Origin: Croceibacterium_A sp044506565
GTDB taxonomy: Bacteria > Pseudomonadota > Alphaproteobacteria > Sphingomonadales > Sphingomonadaceae
Assembly (NCBI GenBank): GCA_044506565.1
Contig: JBIQKN010000003.1
Coordinates: 16,739 to 80,738, forward strand
Length of the DNA: 64,000 nucleotides
Direction of reading: 5' to 3'
This document shows positions 1 through 8,667 of the stretch, one piece after another. Under the pieces are notes generated by a model. That model searched no databases, was not told the origin of the DNA, and saw only the letters and a list, made by a program, of their open reading frames with translations. A program made the translations under genes and the position numbers. Positions within the stretch are counted from its first letter, which is position 1, and each line of letters opens with the position of its first letter.

Positions 1-1
1 G

Positions 2-310
2 CCGCTGTCGACCGGGCGGGTCTTCGAGGCCTGGAACGGAGAGGACCGCGGTCCGCTTCCGTCGGGCCCCGCCTCGGTGATCGCTGCAGAAGCACACAAC
101 GATCTCGAGGGTGCCGCGATCGCGCTCTGTCCCGCCATCGGCGAAGTACTGGAGGTCCTGCGGGATACCGGAGCGGACCTCGTGCGGATGAGCGGCTCCG
201 GGGCGACCTGCTTCGCCCTGTTCAGGCGTCATGACGTCATGCGCAAGGCCGCGGAAAAGCTGGCTTTCTCTCATCCGGAGTGGTGGCAGATGCAAGGCAA
301 CTTGAGATGA
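2..310 (+). CDS. ispE: 4-diphosphocytidyl-2-C-methyl-D-erythritol kinase, C-terminal part
   Basis: This is the 3' end of a gene cut by the window edge; the frame is open from base 2 to a TGA at 308-310, about 102 residues. The glycine-rich stretch RMSGSGATCFALF is the conserved C-terminal GHMP-kinase motif, and together with the preceding AEAHNDLE it matches IspE, the cytoplasmic kinase that phosphorylates CDP-methylerythritol in the MEP isoprenoid pathway. The N-terminal half and ATP-binding site lie outside the window. Its stop overlaps the start of the next gene (ATGA), so the two are probably translationally coupled. Another GHMP kinase is possible, but the C-terminal sequence favours IspE. 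Confidence 0.85.
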   Translation, partial: PLSTGRVFEAWNGEDRGPLPSGPASVIAAEAHNDLEGAAIALCPAIGEVLEVLRDTGADLVRMSGSGATCFALFRRHDVMRKAAEKLAFSHPEWWQMQGNLR

Positions 311-1044
311 GTTCTGAAGTCGAATTCGAGGCCTACCGGATCGTGGGCGAACCGCGTTTCGGCGGAATCCTCGTCGTGTCCGACCATGCCTCGAACCGCG
401 TCCCGACTGACATCGACCTCGGGATCGATCCTGCGCTTCTGACCGAGCACGTCGCGATCGACATTGGTGTCGCCGAAGTGGCGACCCGCATGGCCCGGAC
501 CCCGGGCATCGCCGCGTTCCTCGGTAACGTCAGCCGTCTGGTTTGCGACTTCAACCGCGAGGAGGACGCCTCGGCGGTAATCCCGCACTCGAGCGACGGG
601 CACGCGATTCCCGGCAATCTGTTCGATATCGAGGGTCGCGAAGAACGCCTGGCGCGTTTCCACCGACCCTATCACGAAGCGCTCGCGGCACTGCTCGACG
701 CGGCTCCGCCGGCGCTGATCCTGTCGCTCCACAGCTTTACACCGAGTCTCAAGAGTCAGCCCGAAGAGACTCGTCCTTGGCACGTCGGCGTTCTCTACAA
801 CACCGACGATCGCGCCGCACGGCTCGCCATCCCGCTGCTCGAGGCCGAGGGGCTCGTGGTCGGCGACCAGCAGCCCTATTCGGGCGCCCTGCTCAACGCG
901 ACCATGAACCGGCATGCCGAGGCGGAGGGGCGTCCCTACCTCGGCGTCGAGGTCCGGCAAGACCAGATCGCAGGAGTGGAAGGGCAGGCGGTCTGGGCCG
1001 AGCGGCTGGTACGGATCGCGAACGCCGTGGCGCTCGCGCTCTAG
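307..1044 (+). CDS. N-formylglutamate amidohydrolase family protein
   Basis: 245 residues starting at the ATG that overlaps the ispE stop by four bases (ATGA); an upstream in-frame start at 280 would lie inside ispE and is less likely. The N-terminal region has the family motif ILVVSDHASNRVP, followed by an acidic/histidine region (HVAIDIGVAEVA), LVCDFNR and a central LHSFTP, as in the zinc-dependent N-formylglutamate amidohydrolase fold. The family hydrolyses N-formylglutamate to glutamate and formate in histidine catabolism. No hut genes are adjacent, so the physiological substrate is uncertain and could be another N-acyl amino acid. No signal peptide is visible, so it should be cytoplasmic. 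Confidence 0.85.
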   Translation: MSSEVEFEAYRIVGEPRFGGILVVSDHASNRVPTDIDLGIDPALLTEHVAIDIGVAEVATRMARTPGIAAFLGNVSRLVCDFNREEDASAVIPHSSDGHAIPGNLFDIEGREERLARFHRPYHEALAALLDAAPPALILSLHSFTPSLKSQPEETRPWHVGVLYNTDDRAARLAIPLLEAEGLVVGDQQPYSGALLNATMNRHAEAEGRPYLGVEVRQDQIAGVEGQAVWAERLVRIANAVALAL

Positions 1045-1138
1045 CGCCGGCCGCACGGTCGGCAAAAGCAATCCTTGACCCGCGCCGCCAACCTAGCGAA
1101 GGCGCGGGCCACGTAACATCCATGCCTGTGGAACCCCG

Positions 1139-2860
1139 ATGACCGACCGTTTCGACAAGTCCCGCCTGCCCAGCCGTCACGTTTCGGTCGGCCCCGAAAA
1201 GGCACCGCAGCGCAGCTATTACTACGCGATGGGCATGACGGAGGACGAGATCGCGCGGCCGTTCGTCGCCGTCGTTTCGGCCGGCAACGACAGCGCGCCG
1301 TGCAACACCGCGCTCGACTTCCAGGCCGACGTCTGCCGCGAGGGCGTGAAGGAGGGCGGAGGTACCCCGAGGCGGTTCAACACGATCACCGTGACCGACG
1401 GTATCGCCATGGGCCACCAGGGCATGCGTTCGAGCCTCGTCAGCCGCGAGGTGATCGCGGATTCGATCGAGCTGTCGGTCCGCGGCCACTGCTACGACGC
1501 GATCGTCGGCTTCGCCGGATGCGACAAGAGCCTGCCGGGCATGATGATGGCGATGCTGCGGCTCAACGTGCCATCGATCTTCGTCTACGGCGGCTCGATC
1601 CTGCCGGGCCGTTACGAGGGCCGCGACCTTACGGTGCAGGACGTCTTCGAGGTGGTCGGCCGCTGGAGTTCGGGTGCCTGCCCCTTGAGCGAGCTTACTG
1701 CGATCGAAAAGGCTGCCTGCCCGGGGCACGGTGCGTGTGGTGGCCAGTACACCGCCAACACGATGGCCTGTGTCGGGGAGGCGATCGGGTTGTCGTTGCC
1801 CAACAGCAACATGGCGCCTGCTCCCTACAAGTCGCGCGAGGAAATCGCGCGCGCGGCGGGGCGTCAAGTCATGGCCCTGCTCGAGCGTAACCTGCGCCCG
1901 CGCGACATCTGCACGCGCGCCGCGTTCGAGAACGCCGCTCGCGTCGTGGCGGCGACGGGCGGCTCGACCAACGGTGCCTTGCACCTGCCGGCGATGGCCC
2001 ACGAGTGCGGCATCGAGTTCGATCTGTTCGATGTTGCGGAGATATTCAAATCAACGCCTTATATCGCAGATTTGAAGCCAGGCGGTAGGTACGTCGCGAA
2101 GGACATGCACGATGCCGGCGGCGTCTACATGGTCATGAAGACGCTGCTCGCGGCGGGACTGCTCGACCCCGAGCCGCTTACCGTGACCGGCAAGACGCTC
2201 GGCGAGAACATCGAGGAGATCACCTGGAATCCCGACCAGAAAGTGATCTACGACGCAAAGGCGCCGATCACCCCGACCGGCGGGGTCGTCGGCCTGCGCG
2301 GCTCGCTCGCGCCCGACGGAGCGATCGTCAAGGTCGCCGGAATGAAGCGGCTGCAGTTCCGCGGGCCCGCGCAGGTGTTCGAATGCGAGGAAAACGCCTT
2401 CGCCGCGGTCGAGGCGCGGCAGATCCGCGAAGGCAGCGTGATCGTGATCCGCAACGAGGGTCCGAAGGGTGGCCCGGGCATGCGCGAGATGCTCGCCACG
2501 ACTGCCGCGCTCTACGGGCAGGGCATGGGCGAGAAGGTCGCGCTGATAACCGATGGCCGCTTCTCGGGCGCCACGCGCGGGTTCTGCATCGGCCACGTCG
2601 GTCCGGAGGCGGCGGAGGGCGGCCCGATCGGGCTGGTCGAGGATGGCGACATGATCGCGATCGACGCCGAGGCCGGCACGATCGAGCTCGAGGTCGACGA
2701 GGCCGTCCTCGCCGAGCGCCGGAAGGCATGGAAGCCGCGCGGGCACGACTACAACGCCGGCGCCCTGTGGCGCTATGCGCAGACCGTCGGCCCGGCCTAT
2801 AAGGGTGCAGTCACGCATCCGGGGGCCGCGGCTGAAACGCATGTCTACGCCGATATCTGA
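1139..2860 (+). CDS. ilvD: dihydroxy-acid dehydratase
   Basis: 573 residues, the usual length for IlvD. The enzyme dehydrates 2,3-dihydroxy-isovalerate and 2,3-dihydroxy-3-methylvalerate in branched-chain amino acid synthesis. Cys55 (AGNDSAPCNTA), Cys128 (GFAGCDKSLPG) and Cys200 (CPGHGACGGQYTANTM) sit where the three iron-sulfur ligands are expected. The conserved GPKGGPGMREM and TDGRFSGATRGFCIGHVGPEA blocks follow near the C-terminus. The edd-type 6-phosphogluconate dehydratase is the main relative, but length and motifs favour IlvD. The next gene starts 20 bases before this one ends. Confidence 0.96.
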   Translation: MTDRFDKSRLPSRHVSVGPEKAPQRSYYYAMGMTEDEIARPFVAVVSAGNDSAPCNTALDFQADVCREGVKEGGGTPRRFNTITVTDGIAMGHQGMRSSLVSREVIADSIELSVRGHCYDAIVGFAGCDKSLPGMMMAMLRLNVPSIFVYGGSILPGRYEGRDLTVQDVFEVVGRWSSGACPLSELTAIEKAACPGHGACGGQYTANTMACVGEAIGLSLPNSNMAPAPYKSREEIARAAGRQVMALLERNLRPRDICTRAAFENAARVVAATGGSTNGALHLPAMAHECGIEFDLFDVAEIFKSTPYIADLKPGGRYVAKDMHDAGGVYMVMKTLLAAGLLDPEPLTVTGKTLGENIEEITWNPDQKVIYDAKAPITPTGGVVGLRGSLAPDGAIVKVAGMKRLQFRGPAQVFECEENAFAAVEARQIREGSVIVIRNEGPKGGPGMREMLATTAALYGQGMGEKVALITDGRFSGATRGFCIGHVGPEAAEGGPIGLVEDGDMIAIDAEAGTIELEVDEAVLAERRKAWKPRGHDYNAGALWRYAQTVGPAYKGAVTHPGAAAETHVYADI

Positions 2861-3245
2861 CAGGCACAGCAGGCTGCCTGGCCGCGCGGGAACGATCGGC
2901 CTTGCCCTTGCGGCCCTGGCCGCCTGCTCGCAGCAGGAAGGCACGGGTGAGACGCAGGTCGCATCGCAGGAGCCATCCGCGGGCGTCGATTGCGCCGTCA
3001 ACGGGGCGCTCGGCTTCACACCGGCCTGCACTACCGAGCGCCTTACGGTCGACGGAACTCCGGTGCTCGTCGTCCGTCACGCCGACGGGGGCTTCCGCCG
3101 TTTCGAGGTGCTGCCCGACGGTCGCATCGTCGCCGCCGACGGCACGCTCGAAGCGGCCGTCCTGCAGAACGGCGAGACGCTCGAGGTAACGATCGGTTCG
3201 GACCGCTACCGACTCGATCCAAGCCTGTTCGATGACGCCTCCTAG
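2841..3245 (+). CDS. small putative lipoprotein
   Basis: 134 residues. The chosen ATG lies inside the 3' end of ilvD, because it gives a complete signal peptide: a short basic start, a hydrophobic core and a lipobox (LALAALAAC) with the acylated cysteine near residue 30. The mature part is small and includes DGTPVLVVRHADGGFRRFEVL and a repeated DGxx pattern, suggesting a compact beta domain on the periplasmic side of a membrane. I recognise no family. It overlaps ilvD by 20 bases and the following nnr gene by 14, so it is read as part of the same run. Confidence 0.75.
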   Translation: MSTPISDRHSRLPGRAGTIGLALAALAACSQQEGTGETQVASQEPSAGVDCAVNGALGFTPACTTERLTVDGTPVLVVRHADGGFRRFEVLPDGRIVAADGTLEAAVLQNGETLEVTIGSDRYRLDPSLFDDAS

Positions 3246-4623
3246 CGCGCCGGTCCTCACCGTCGCGCAGATGCGCGCGGCCGAGCAGGCGCTGATCGAC
3301 GGCGGCGAAACCGTCGAGAGCCTGATGGAGCGCGCCGGGACGGGTGTTGCCGATTGGGTCTACCGCTTGGCCGCCGCCCGTCCCGTCACCGTGCTCTGCG
3401 GTCCGGGCAACAACGGCGGCGACGGCTACGTGATTGCGCGCGAGCTTGGCCGCCGCGGGCTCGAAGTGACCGTGGTTGCGCCGATGGAACCCGCCACGCC
3501 CGCGGCGAGGGCGGCTCGCGAAGCGTGGGGCGGGGCGGTGCAGGCGCAGGGGCGCGGCGGCGTGCTGGTCGATGCGCTGTTCGGCAGCGGGCTCACGCGG
3601 CCGCTTTCCGAGGCGCTGCTCACCCAGCTCTGTGCCGAGGCCGCGCGGCATGTCACGCGCATCGCGGTCGACGTTCCCAGCGGGATCGACAGCGACACCG
3701 GTGCTGCTCTCAACGAGGGCCTACCGCGCTACGATCTCACCGTCGCGCTCGGGGCGTGGAAGCCCGCGCACGCGCTGATGCCGGCGATGGACCTGATCGG
3801 AGAGATCCGGCTGGTCCCGATCGGTGTCGAGCCGGTCGCCGGGGCGGCGCAGATGATCGGCCGCCCGAGCTTGGTTGCGCCGGGGCGTACCGATCACAAG
3901 TATACCCGCGGCCTGGTGCTGGTCGTCGAAGGGCCGATGAGCGGGGCCGCGCTGCTGGTCTGCCAGGGGGCGATGCACGCCGGCGCCGGTGCGGTGCGCC
4001 TGTCGACAGAGCGAACACATCCTGCCTTGCCGCCCGACGTCGTTCTGCGCGGCGAAACGCTGGGCCAGCTGCTCGAGGACCGGCGAACCGGTGCGGTCGT
4101 CGTCGGACCTGGTCTCGGCCGTGACGGCACGGCGCGGGGCCGGCTCGCAACGGTGCTTGCAGCGGGTCGGCCGAGCGTGATCGACGCCGATGCGTTGGCG
4201 CTGCTCGAACCGGACGACCTTGCAGGGTTCGACGCCCCGCTGATCCTGACTCCGCACGCGGGCGAGATGGCGACTCTCGCGCGCAACTTCGGCCTCCCCG
4301 AACGGGCGAAGGTCGAACAGGCGCTCGCCCTTGCCCGCGCGGCGCGGGCGGTCGTGATCTCCAAGGGGCCCGACAGCGTGATCGCGGCTCCGGACGGGCG
4401 GGTCGGTTTCCTGCGCTCGGCGACGAGCTGGCTGTCGGTCGGCGGCAGTGGCGACGTGCTTTCGGGCATCCTTGCCAGCCGCCTCGCCGCGACCGGTGAT
4501 CCCTGGCGCGCGGCTTGCGAGGGCGCCTGGCTGCACGTCGAGGCGGGCCGGCTGGCAGGCCCAGCCTTCGTCGCGTCGGAACTGGCGCAGCGCGTGTCCG
4601 AAGCCTACGCCGCCGCGCTGTGA
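3232..4623 (+). CDS. nnr: bifunctional NAD(P)H-hydrate epimerase / ADP-dependent NAD(P)H-hydrate dehydratase
   Basis: 463 residues with two fused domains. Residues 1 to about 210 form the YjeF-N epimerase domain, with GPGNNGGDGYVIAREL and DVPSGIDSDTG. Residues from about 220 form the ribokinase-like ADP-dependent dehydratase, with VGPGLGRDG, LTPHAGEMATLA and the C-terminal SVGGSGDVLSGIL. The protein repairs NADHX and NADPHX, damaged hydrated cofactors, in the cytoplasm. The start overlaps the end of the preceding lipoprotein gene. The symbol follows the fused architecture; separate epimerase and dehydratase genes exist in other bacteria. Confidence 0.93.
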   Translation: MTPPSAPVLTVAQMRAAEQALIDGGETVESLMERAGTGVADWVYRLAAARPVTVLCGPGNNGGDGYVIARELGRRGLEVTVVAPMEPATPAARAAREAWGGAVQAQGRGGVLVDALFGSGLTRPLSEALLTQLCAEAARHVTRIAVDVPSGIDSDTGAALNEGLPRYDLTVALGAWKPAHALMPAMDLIGEIRLVPIGVEPVAGAAQMIGRPSLVAPGRTDHKYTRGLVLVVEGPMSGAALLVCQGAMHAGAGAVRLSTERTHPALPPDVVLRGETLGQLLEDRRTGAVVVGPGLGRDGTARGRLATVLAAGRPSVIDADALALLEPDDLAGFDAPLILTPHAGEMATLARNFGLPERAKVEQALALARAARAVVISKGPDSVIAAPDGRVGFLRSATSWLSVGGSGDVLSGILASRLAATGDPWRAACEGAWLHVEAGRLAGPAFVASELAQRVSEAYAAAL

Positions 4624-5816
4624 GCGAATCCGAGGAAATCGTCCGCGTCGCCGCCCGGGGCGATGGCGTCACCGCGTCGGGGCGCCACGTGCCGTTCGCC
4701 GCGCCTGGAGACATCGTGCTGGCCGACGGCGCTCTGCAACCGGGACCGCACCGCGTCGAGCCGCCGTGCCGCCACTTCGGCCGATGCGGCGGTTGCCAGC
4801 TTCAGCACATCGACGAGGAGTCGCTGGCGGTCTTCGTCCGCGACCGCGTGCTCAACGCGGCCGAAGGCCAGGGGCTGGCTCCCGAGCGGATCGCGGTCAC
4901 CCACCTCTCGCCGCCGAACACACGCCGCCGCGCGACGTTGCGTGCGCTCAACGGGGGCGGGCGCCCGCTGATCGGGTTCAACGAGGCAGGTTCTCACCGC
5001 GTCGTCGACATGCGCGAGTGCCACGTCCTCGCACCCGAGTTGTTCGCACTGGTCGAGCCGCTGCGCGGACTGCTCGCGCCGCGGCGCGATCGTTATCAGG
5101 CGGAAATCCAGCTCGCGCTAGCCGACCAGGGCGTGGACTGCGCGGTCAAGGGGCTGGCGATCGAGGGCCTCGACCAAACCGAAGCTATGCTCGACTTCTG
5201 CCGCGACCGGGGCCTTGCGCGCCTCACGCTCGATCAGGGCTTCGGCTCCGAGACGTTCTGGGAGCCCGAGCCGTTGACCGTCATCCTGTCGGGCGTGCCG
5301 GTCGACTTCCCCGCGGGCGGGTTCCTCCAGGCCACCGCCGACGGTGAAGCGGCGCTGGTCGCCGCGGTGCGTGAATGGCTCGCCGGCTGCGCCCGGGTCG
5401 CCGACCTGTTCGCCGGGCTCGGCACGTTCGCCTTCGCGATCGCCGGGCCAGCGCGCGTCATCGCTGCCGAAGCCGCGCGGGACGCGCACCTCGCTTGCCG
5501 GTCCGCCGCGGCCCGCGCGCGGCTGCCGGTCGAGGCTCTGCACCGCGACCTGTTCCGCAACCCGCTGCAGCCCGACGAGCTTTCCGGTTTCGATGCCGTC
5601 GTGCTCGATCCGCCGCGAGCCGGCGCGCGTGAGCAGGTGATCCAGCTCGCCGCCAGCAAGGTTCCGCGCATCGCCTATGTCAGCTGCAACCCGTCGAGTT
5701 GGGCCCGCGACGCGCGCCTGCTGGCCGACGCGGGCTACCGTCTGGCCGAGCTGCGCCCGGTCGGGCAGTTCCGCTGGTCGACGCACGTCGAGCTCGCCAG
5801 CCTGTTCGTGAAGTGA
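4620..5816 (+). CDS. RlmD/TrmA-type 23S rRNA (uracil-C5)-methyltransferase
   Basis: 398 residues from a GTG that overlaps the nnr stop (GTGA); the frame is open further upstream but that part lies within nnr. A short TRAM-like N-terminal domain is followed by the cysteine cluster CRHFGRCGGCQLQH, with a fourth cysteine further on, typical of the [4Fe-4S] cluster in RlmD-type enzymes. The SAM-binding motif is VADLFAGLGTFAFAIA, and DPPRAGA and YVSCNPSSWARD contain the catalytic base region and nucleophilic cysteine. The family methylates uracil C5 in 23S rRNA or tRNA. The exact target (U1939, U747 or tRNA U54) cannot be read from the sequence. Confidence 0.88.
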   Translation: MSESEEIVRVAARGDGVTASGRHVPFAAPGDIVLADGALQPGPHRVEPPCRHFGRCGGCQLQHIDEESLAVFVRDRVLNAAEGQGLAPERIAVTHLSPPNTRRRATLRALNGGGRPLIGFNEAGSHRVVDMRECHVLAPELFALVEPLRGLLAPRRDRYQAEIQLALADQGVDCAVKGLAIEGLDQTEAMLDFCRDRGLARLTLDQGFGSETFWEPEPLTVILSGVPVDFPAGGFLQATADGEAALVAAVREWLAGCARVADLFAGLGTFAFAIAGPARVIAAEAARDAHLACRSAAARARLPVEALHRDLFRNPLQPDELSGFDAVVLDPPRAGAREQVIQLAASKVPRIAYVSCNPSSWARDARLLADAGYRLAELRPVGQFRWSTHVELASLFVK

Positions 5817-5825
5817 CGGTAAGCC

Positions 5826-7343
5826 TCAGGTTCGGGTCGAGGCCAGCGCCTGCCGGATCTGCTGGAACAGCCATTCACCCGCGTCGGGTTCGACAAAGGC
5901 GTGACTGGCGCCGGCGCATCGCTCGATCCGGGGATCGCCGCCATCCCACGCTGCCTCGAACGCCTGCGCAGTGCGGTCGCGGCCGGCGAGGAGGATCCGC
6001 ACAGTGCCGGCGAACGCCGCCAGCCCCTCGCGCATCTCGCCCGCCAGGCTGCTCGGGGGCGCGGCCGGGCGCAGCGCGCGGGCGAGCCCCCCTGCGAGCT
6101 TGCGCAGCGAAACCTTGCCGGTCGCCAGTCGCAACAGTTCCCTAGGGTCGCGCAGCTTGGCGGCGTAGCGCTCCCGGACCGCCGCCGGCGGCGGGGTGCC
6201 GTCGTCGCCCTCGATGGTCCACGGATTGGCAATCACTAGCGCGTCGCACCCGGCACCGCGGTTCAACATGAGCGCGCTCGCCGCGTCGCAGTTGCCGAAC
6301 GCAACGACCCGAGAAAGCCCTGGACGCGCCGCGCGGAACGCGGCGAGCGCCGCTGCGAGGTCGGCACCGCTGTCGCGGAAGCCGCGGTTATCTCCGGTGC
6401 CGTCGCCCACGCCGCGTCGGTCGAAGCGGAACACCGGAAAGCCTGCCTCGGCGATCCTGCGAGCGAGTTGCGCCTGGCCGGCAAAGGCCCCGGCGCGGAT
6501 CTCGTTACCGCCGGAAACGATCAGCAGCCCGCTGTCGCCAGGGGCATCGTCGAGCGAGCCGACGAGCGTCTCGCCCCCGCACGCGAACGTCAGCCAGCGT
6601 CCTTCGACAAGCTCAGGACGCCCCTCGGACACACTCTGGGTCAGCGAACGGTCTTCAACAAAGCGCCCTGAGCCTGTCGAAGGACCCCGAACCGCCTCCG
6701 AGACAAGCCCAGCCAGCGCGTCTGCCTGCGCCGGATCGTGATCCGGTTCGGCGCGCAGCCACAGTCCCGGTCCGCCGACGTCGGCCTGGGCGATGTTGGC
6801 CAAGGCTGCGCCGCCCGAAGGCTCGGCAGCCTCGAGCTCGCGGATCAGCTCGGCGCCGAGGCGATAGCCGGCGAGGTCAAGTCCCGCCTTCCGGCCATGC
6901 TCGAGCAGCGTGTCGCGATCCTCGTCGATCCCGGCCTCCCGGCTCGCGATCACCCTCGCCCGAAGCATGCCGCGCAGCAGCGCCGCACCGGTTGTCGGCG
7001 CGTAGCGCATCATTGGCAGGGTGTCCGGCTCGCACAGCGCCCCCGAACGGATCGACAGGCCGTGCGTCGCCTCGAAGTGGCGGGCGGCTGCCTCCGCCGC
7101 CTCGCGCCAGCCGGTCAAGGTCTGGGGCTCCAGCGCGGCCCGGCTCTCGTTGCAGCCGGGCAGGTCGGGCAGGAAGGAATCGATTCCGGCTGCATCGAGC
7201 CGGCGCATCAGCTCGACCGTGAAGTGGCGCAGCTTGTTGCCCTCGTCGAACAACGCCGGCAGCACCAGGATGCGTTTGTCGCGCGCCCTGTCGATCGCCA
7301 CCGCGTATTCCTGGCCATCGGGCCCCGGCCAGGCGGCGATCAC
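5826..7343 (-). CDS. fused exosortase-A-associated hydrolases (hydrolase 2-like plus hydrolase 1-like)
   Basis: 505 residues from a GTG, ending 9 bases from the convergent methyltransferase gene. Residues 1-215 resemble the exosortase-A-associated hydrolase 2 type (ALFDEGNKLRHFTVELM, DLPGCNES). Residues 250-505 resemble hydrolase 1 (SGGNEIRAGAF, FRFDRRGVGDG, FGNCDAASALML, GASHAF). These are usually separate alpha/beta hydrolases; neither half has an obvious GxSxG nucleophile, and GNCDAAS at 350-356 sits at the usual elbow position. The linker, residues 220-248, is translated from a palindromic repeat (6601-6683), which is very unusual. It is the third gene of the minus-strand arm, 9 bases after the acyl carrier gene. 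Substrate unknown. Confidence 0.85.
   Translation of the reverse strand: MIAAWPGPDGQEYAVAIDRARDKRILVLPALFDEGNKLRHFTVELMRRLDAAGIDSFLPDLPGCNESRAALEPQTLTGWREAAEAAARHFEATHGLSIRSGALCEPDTLPMMRYAPTTGAALLRGMLRARVIASREAGIDEDRDTLLEHGRKAGLDLAGYRLGAELIRELEAAEPSGGAALANIAQADVGGPGLWLRAEPDHDPAQADALAGLVSEAVRGPSTGSGRFVEDRSLTQSVSEGRPELVEGRWLTFACGGETLVGSLDDAPGDSGLLIVSGGNEIRAGAFAGQAQLARRIAEAGFPVFRFDRRGVGDGTGDNRGFRDSGADLAAALAAFRAARPGLSRVVAFGNCDAASALMLNRGAGCDALVIANPWTIEGDDGTPPPAAVRERYAAKLRDPRELLRLATGKVSLRKLAGGLARALRPAAPPSSLAGEMREGLAAFAGTVRILLAGRDRTAQAFEAAWDGGDPRIERCAGASHAFVEPDAGEWLFQQIRQALASTRT
6601..6683. repeat. REP-type palindromic element inside a coding region
   Basis: The arms CCTTCGACAAGCTCAGG (6601-6617) and CCTGAGCCTGTCGAAGG (6667-6683) are inverted copies with one mismatch, separated by about 49 bases. 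This arm sequence is the kind of palindrome I associate with dispersed intergenic repeats in sphingomonads. Here it is read through in frame on the minus strand, giving PSTGSGR...SLTQSVSEGRPELVEGR as the linker between two hydrolase domains. No transposase is nearby. Confidence 0.85.
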
Positions 7344-7352
7344 GGGCGCGGC

Positions 7353-7646
7353 TCAGCCGCTGAGCTTGGCCGTGACGAAGCCAAGCAGCGCGCCGTAGGT
7401 CTCGAGCATCTCGCCATCGACCTCGTCGTCCTCGATGATGATGCCGAGCCGGTCCTCGATCTCGGTCAGCAGGCCGGCGACGGCCATCGAATCGAGCTCG
7501 GGCAGGTGGCCGAACAGTCCGCTTTCGGGAGTGAAGTCCGCGGCCCTCTCGGGCGCGAGCCCGAGTACGTCCTGCAGCACCTGCCGCAGGATCGCGTCGG
7601 TTTCGGATTGTTCGCCCACGGAAATCGTCATCGGTCGGCCCTTCAT
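7353..7646 (-). CDS. acyl carrier protein of the exosortase-A locus
   Basis: 97 residues. The sequence LPELDSMAVAGLLTEIEDRLG holds the phosphopantetheine attachment serine at residue 53 in a DSM motif, and the whole protein has the size and acidic helical pattern of an acyl carrier protein. An AGGGGG Shine-Dalgarno lies 8 bases before the ATG at 7646; a second ATG at 7631 also has a possible site, so the start could be five codons later. It lies between the acyltransferase and the fused hydrolase. It probably accepts an acyl group activated by the divergent AMP-ligase (8668-10179) for modification of the polysaccharide or its precursor; that role is inferred from context. Confidence 0.88.
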   Translation of the reverse strand: MKGRPMTISVGEQSETDAILRQVLQDVLGLAPERAADFTPESGLFGHLPELDSMAVAGLLTEIEDRLGIIIEDDEVDGEMLETYGALLGFVTAKLSG

Positions 7647-7658
7647 TCGCGCCGCCCC

Positions 7659-8645
7659 CTAGCCAGCAGCGCCGCGCGAAACAAGCTCGCGCGCGAGCCG
7701 CTTGGCCAGCGCCGGCCAGTTGCGCGGATCGCCGAGGCGGAAGCAGTCGAGACGCCAGCGCGGCCGCACCTGTTCCATCCAGTCGCGCTTGTAGGGATCG
7801 TCGCCGGTGCCGAAATCGACCCATTCGACGCCATCGCGATCGATCGCGCGCTCGAACAGCGCGGCGCTGAGCGTAGTGCCGGCCGACAGCGCGCGCGCGC
7901 GCTCGAGGTGCGCGAGCTTGTGGATGTAGGCGGTGCCGTCCTCCACGGTCCAGACTTGTGCGGCGACCACCTCGCCGCCGTGGCGGGCAAGGCCCAGGCG
8001 CAGCCGCCCCGCCGCGCCTTCGACCTCGGCGAACCGGCGCAGGAGGGCCGGGTCGCCTTCGGCGGGCTTCCAGCTTTCGCGGTAGACGGCCTCGTAGGCC
8101 TCCCACGCCTCGGCCTCGAATGACGTCAGGACTTCGACCTCGACCTTCCTCGCCTTGCGCTTGAGGGTCGTCCTGAGCGGTCCCGGGCGGCCCGCGAGAT
8201 ACTCGGCGTAGCAGCGCCCGGCGACCGGCAGGACGTGATTGGTATCGCAGGGCTCGCGCAGGACAACCCACCCGGCCTCGCGGAACGCGCGCTCGAGACG
8301 GGTGGCGCAGCTGTTCTCGTCGGGCAGCTTGCTCAGCGTGACGCGGGAAGCCTGCGCCGGGAGGTCGCGCGCGAGGCGCGCCAGCAGGGCTTCGCGCGGA
8401 GCATCGCCGGTGGCGAGTTCGGTCCAGGTGAATGCATACCAGTTGCTCAGCCCCTCGAGACCGCGGGCGCCGCGGACCAGCGGGAGGGCAAGCGCTTCCG
8501 AGCCCTCGCGGGCCAGCGCGACGAGCGGGCGCTTGCCCGACCGCTCGAGCAGGGCAAACCATTCGGGCCGCGCGAACGGGCCGCGCCCCGCGAAAGGCAG
8601 ACCTTGCAGAACGTTAACTGTGTCGTGATAGCTGACTGCCGCCAC
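7659..8645 (-). CDS. BioF2/FemAB-like GNAT acyltransferase
   Basis: 328 residues, with a GTG start. The C-terminal half (GLARHGGEVVAAQVWTVEDG, YIHKLAHLERARALSAGT, WVDFGTGDDPYKRDWM) is typical of the BioF2-like branch of GNAT acetyltransferases, related to CelD/BcsL and FemAB proteins. No signal peptide or membrane segment is seen, so it should be cytoplasmic. It is the first gene of the minus-strand arm, only 22 bases from the divergent ligase start, so promoters for both arms must overlap the coding ends. It probably transfers an acyl or aminoacyl group in exopolysaccharide assembly; the donor may be the neighbouring acyl carrier protein. Confidence 0.8.
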   Translation of the reverse strand: MAAVSYHDTVNVLQGLPFAGRGPFARPEWFALLERSGKRPLVALAREGSEALALPLVRGARGLEGLSNWYAFTWTELATGDAPREALLARLARDLPAQASRVTLSKLPDENSCATRLERAFREAGWVVLREPCDTNHVLPVAGRCYAEYLAGRPGPLRTTLKRKARKVEVEVLTSFEAEAWEAYEAVYRESWKPAEGDPALLRRFAEVEGAAGRLRLGLARHGGEVVAAQVWTVEDGTAYIHKLAHLERARALSAGTTLSAALFERAIDRDGVEWVDFGTGDDPYKRDWMEQVRPRWRLDCFRLGDPRNWPALAKRLARELVSRGAAG

Positions 8646-8667
8646 TACGCCGCTTCCATGGACTTCG

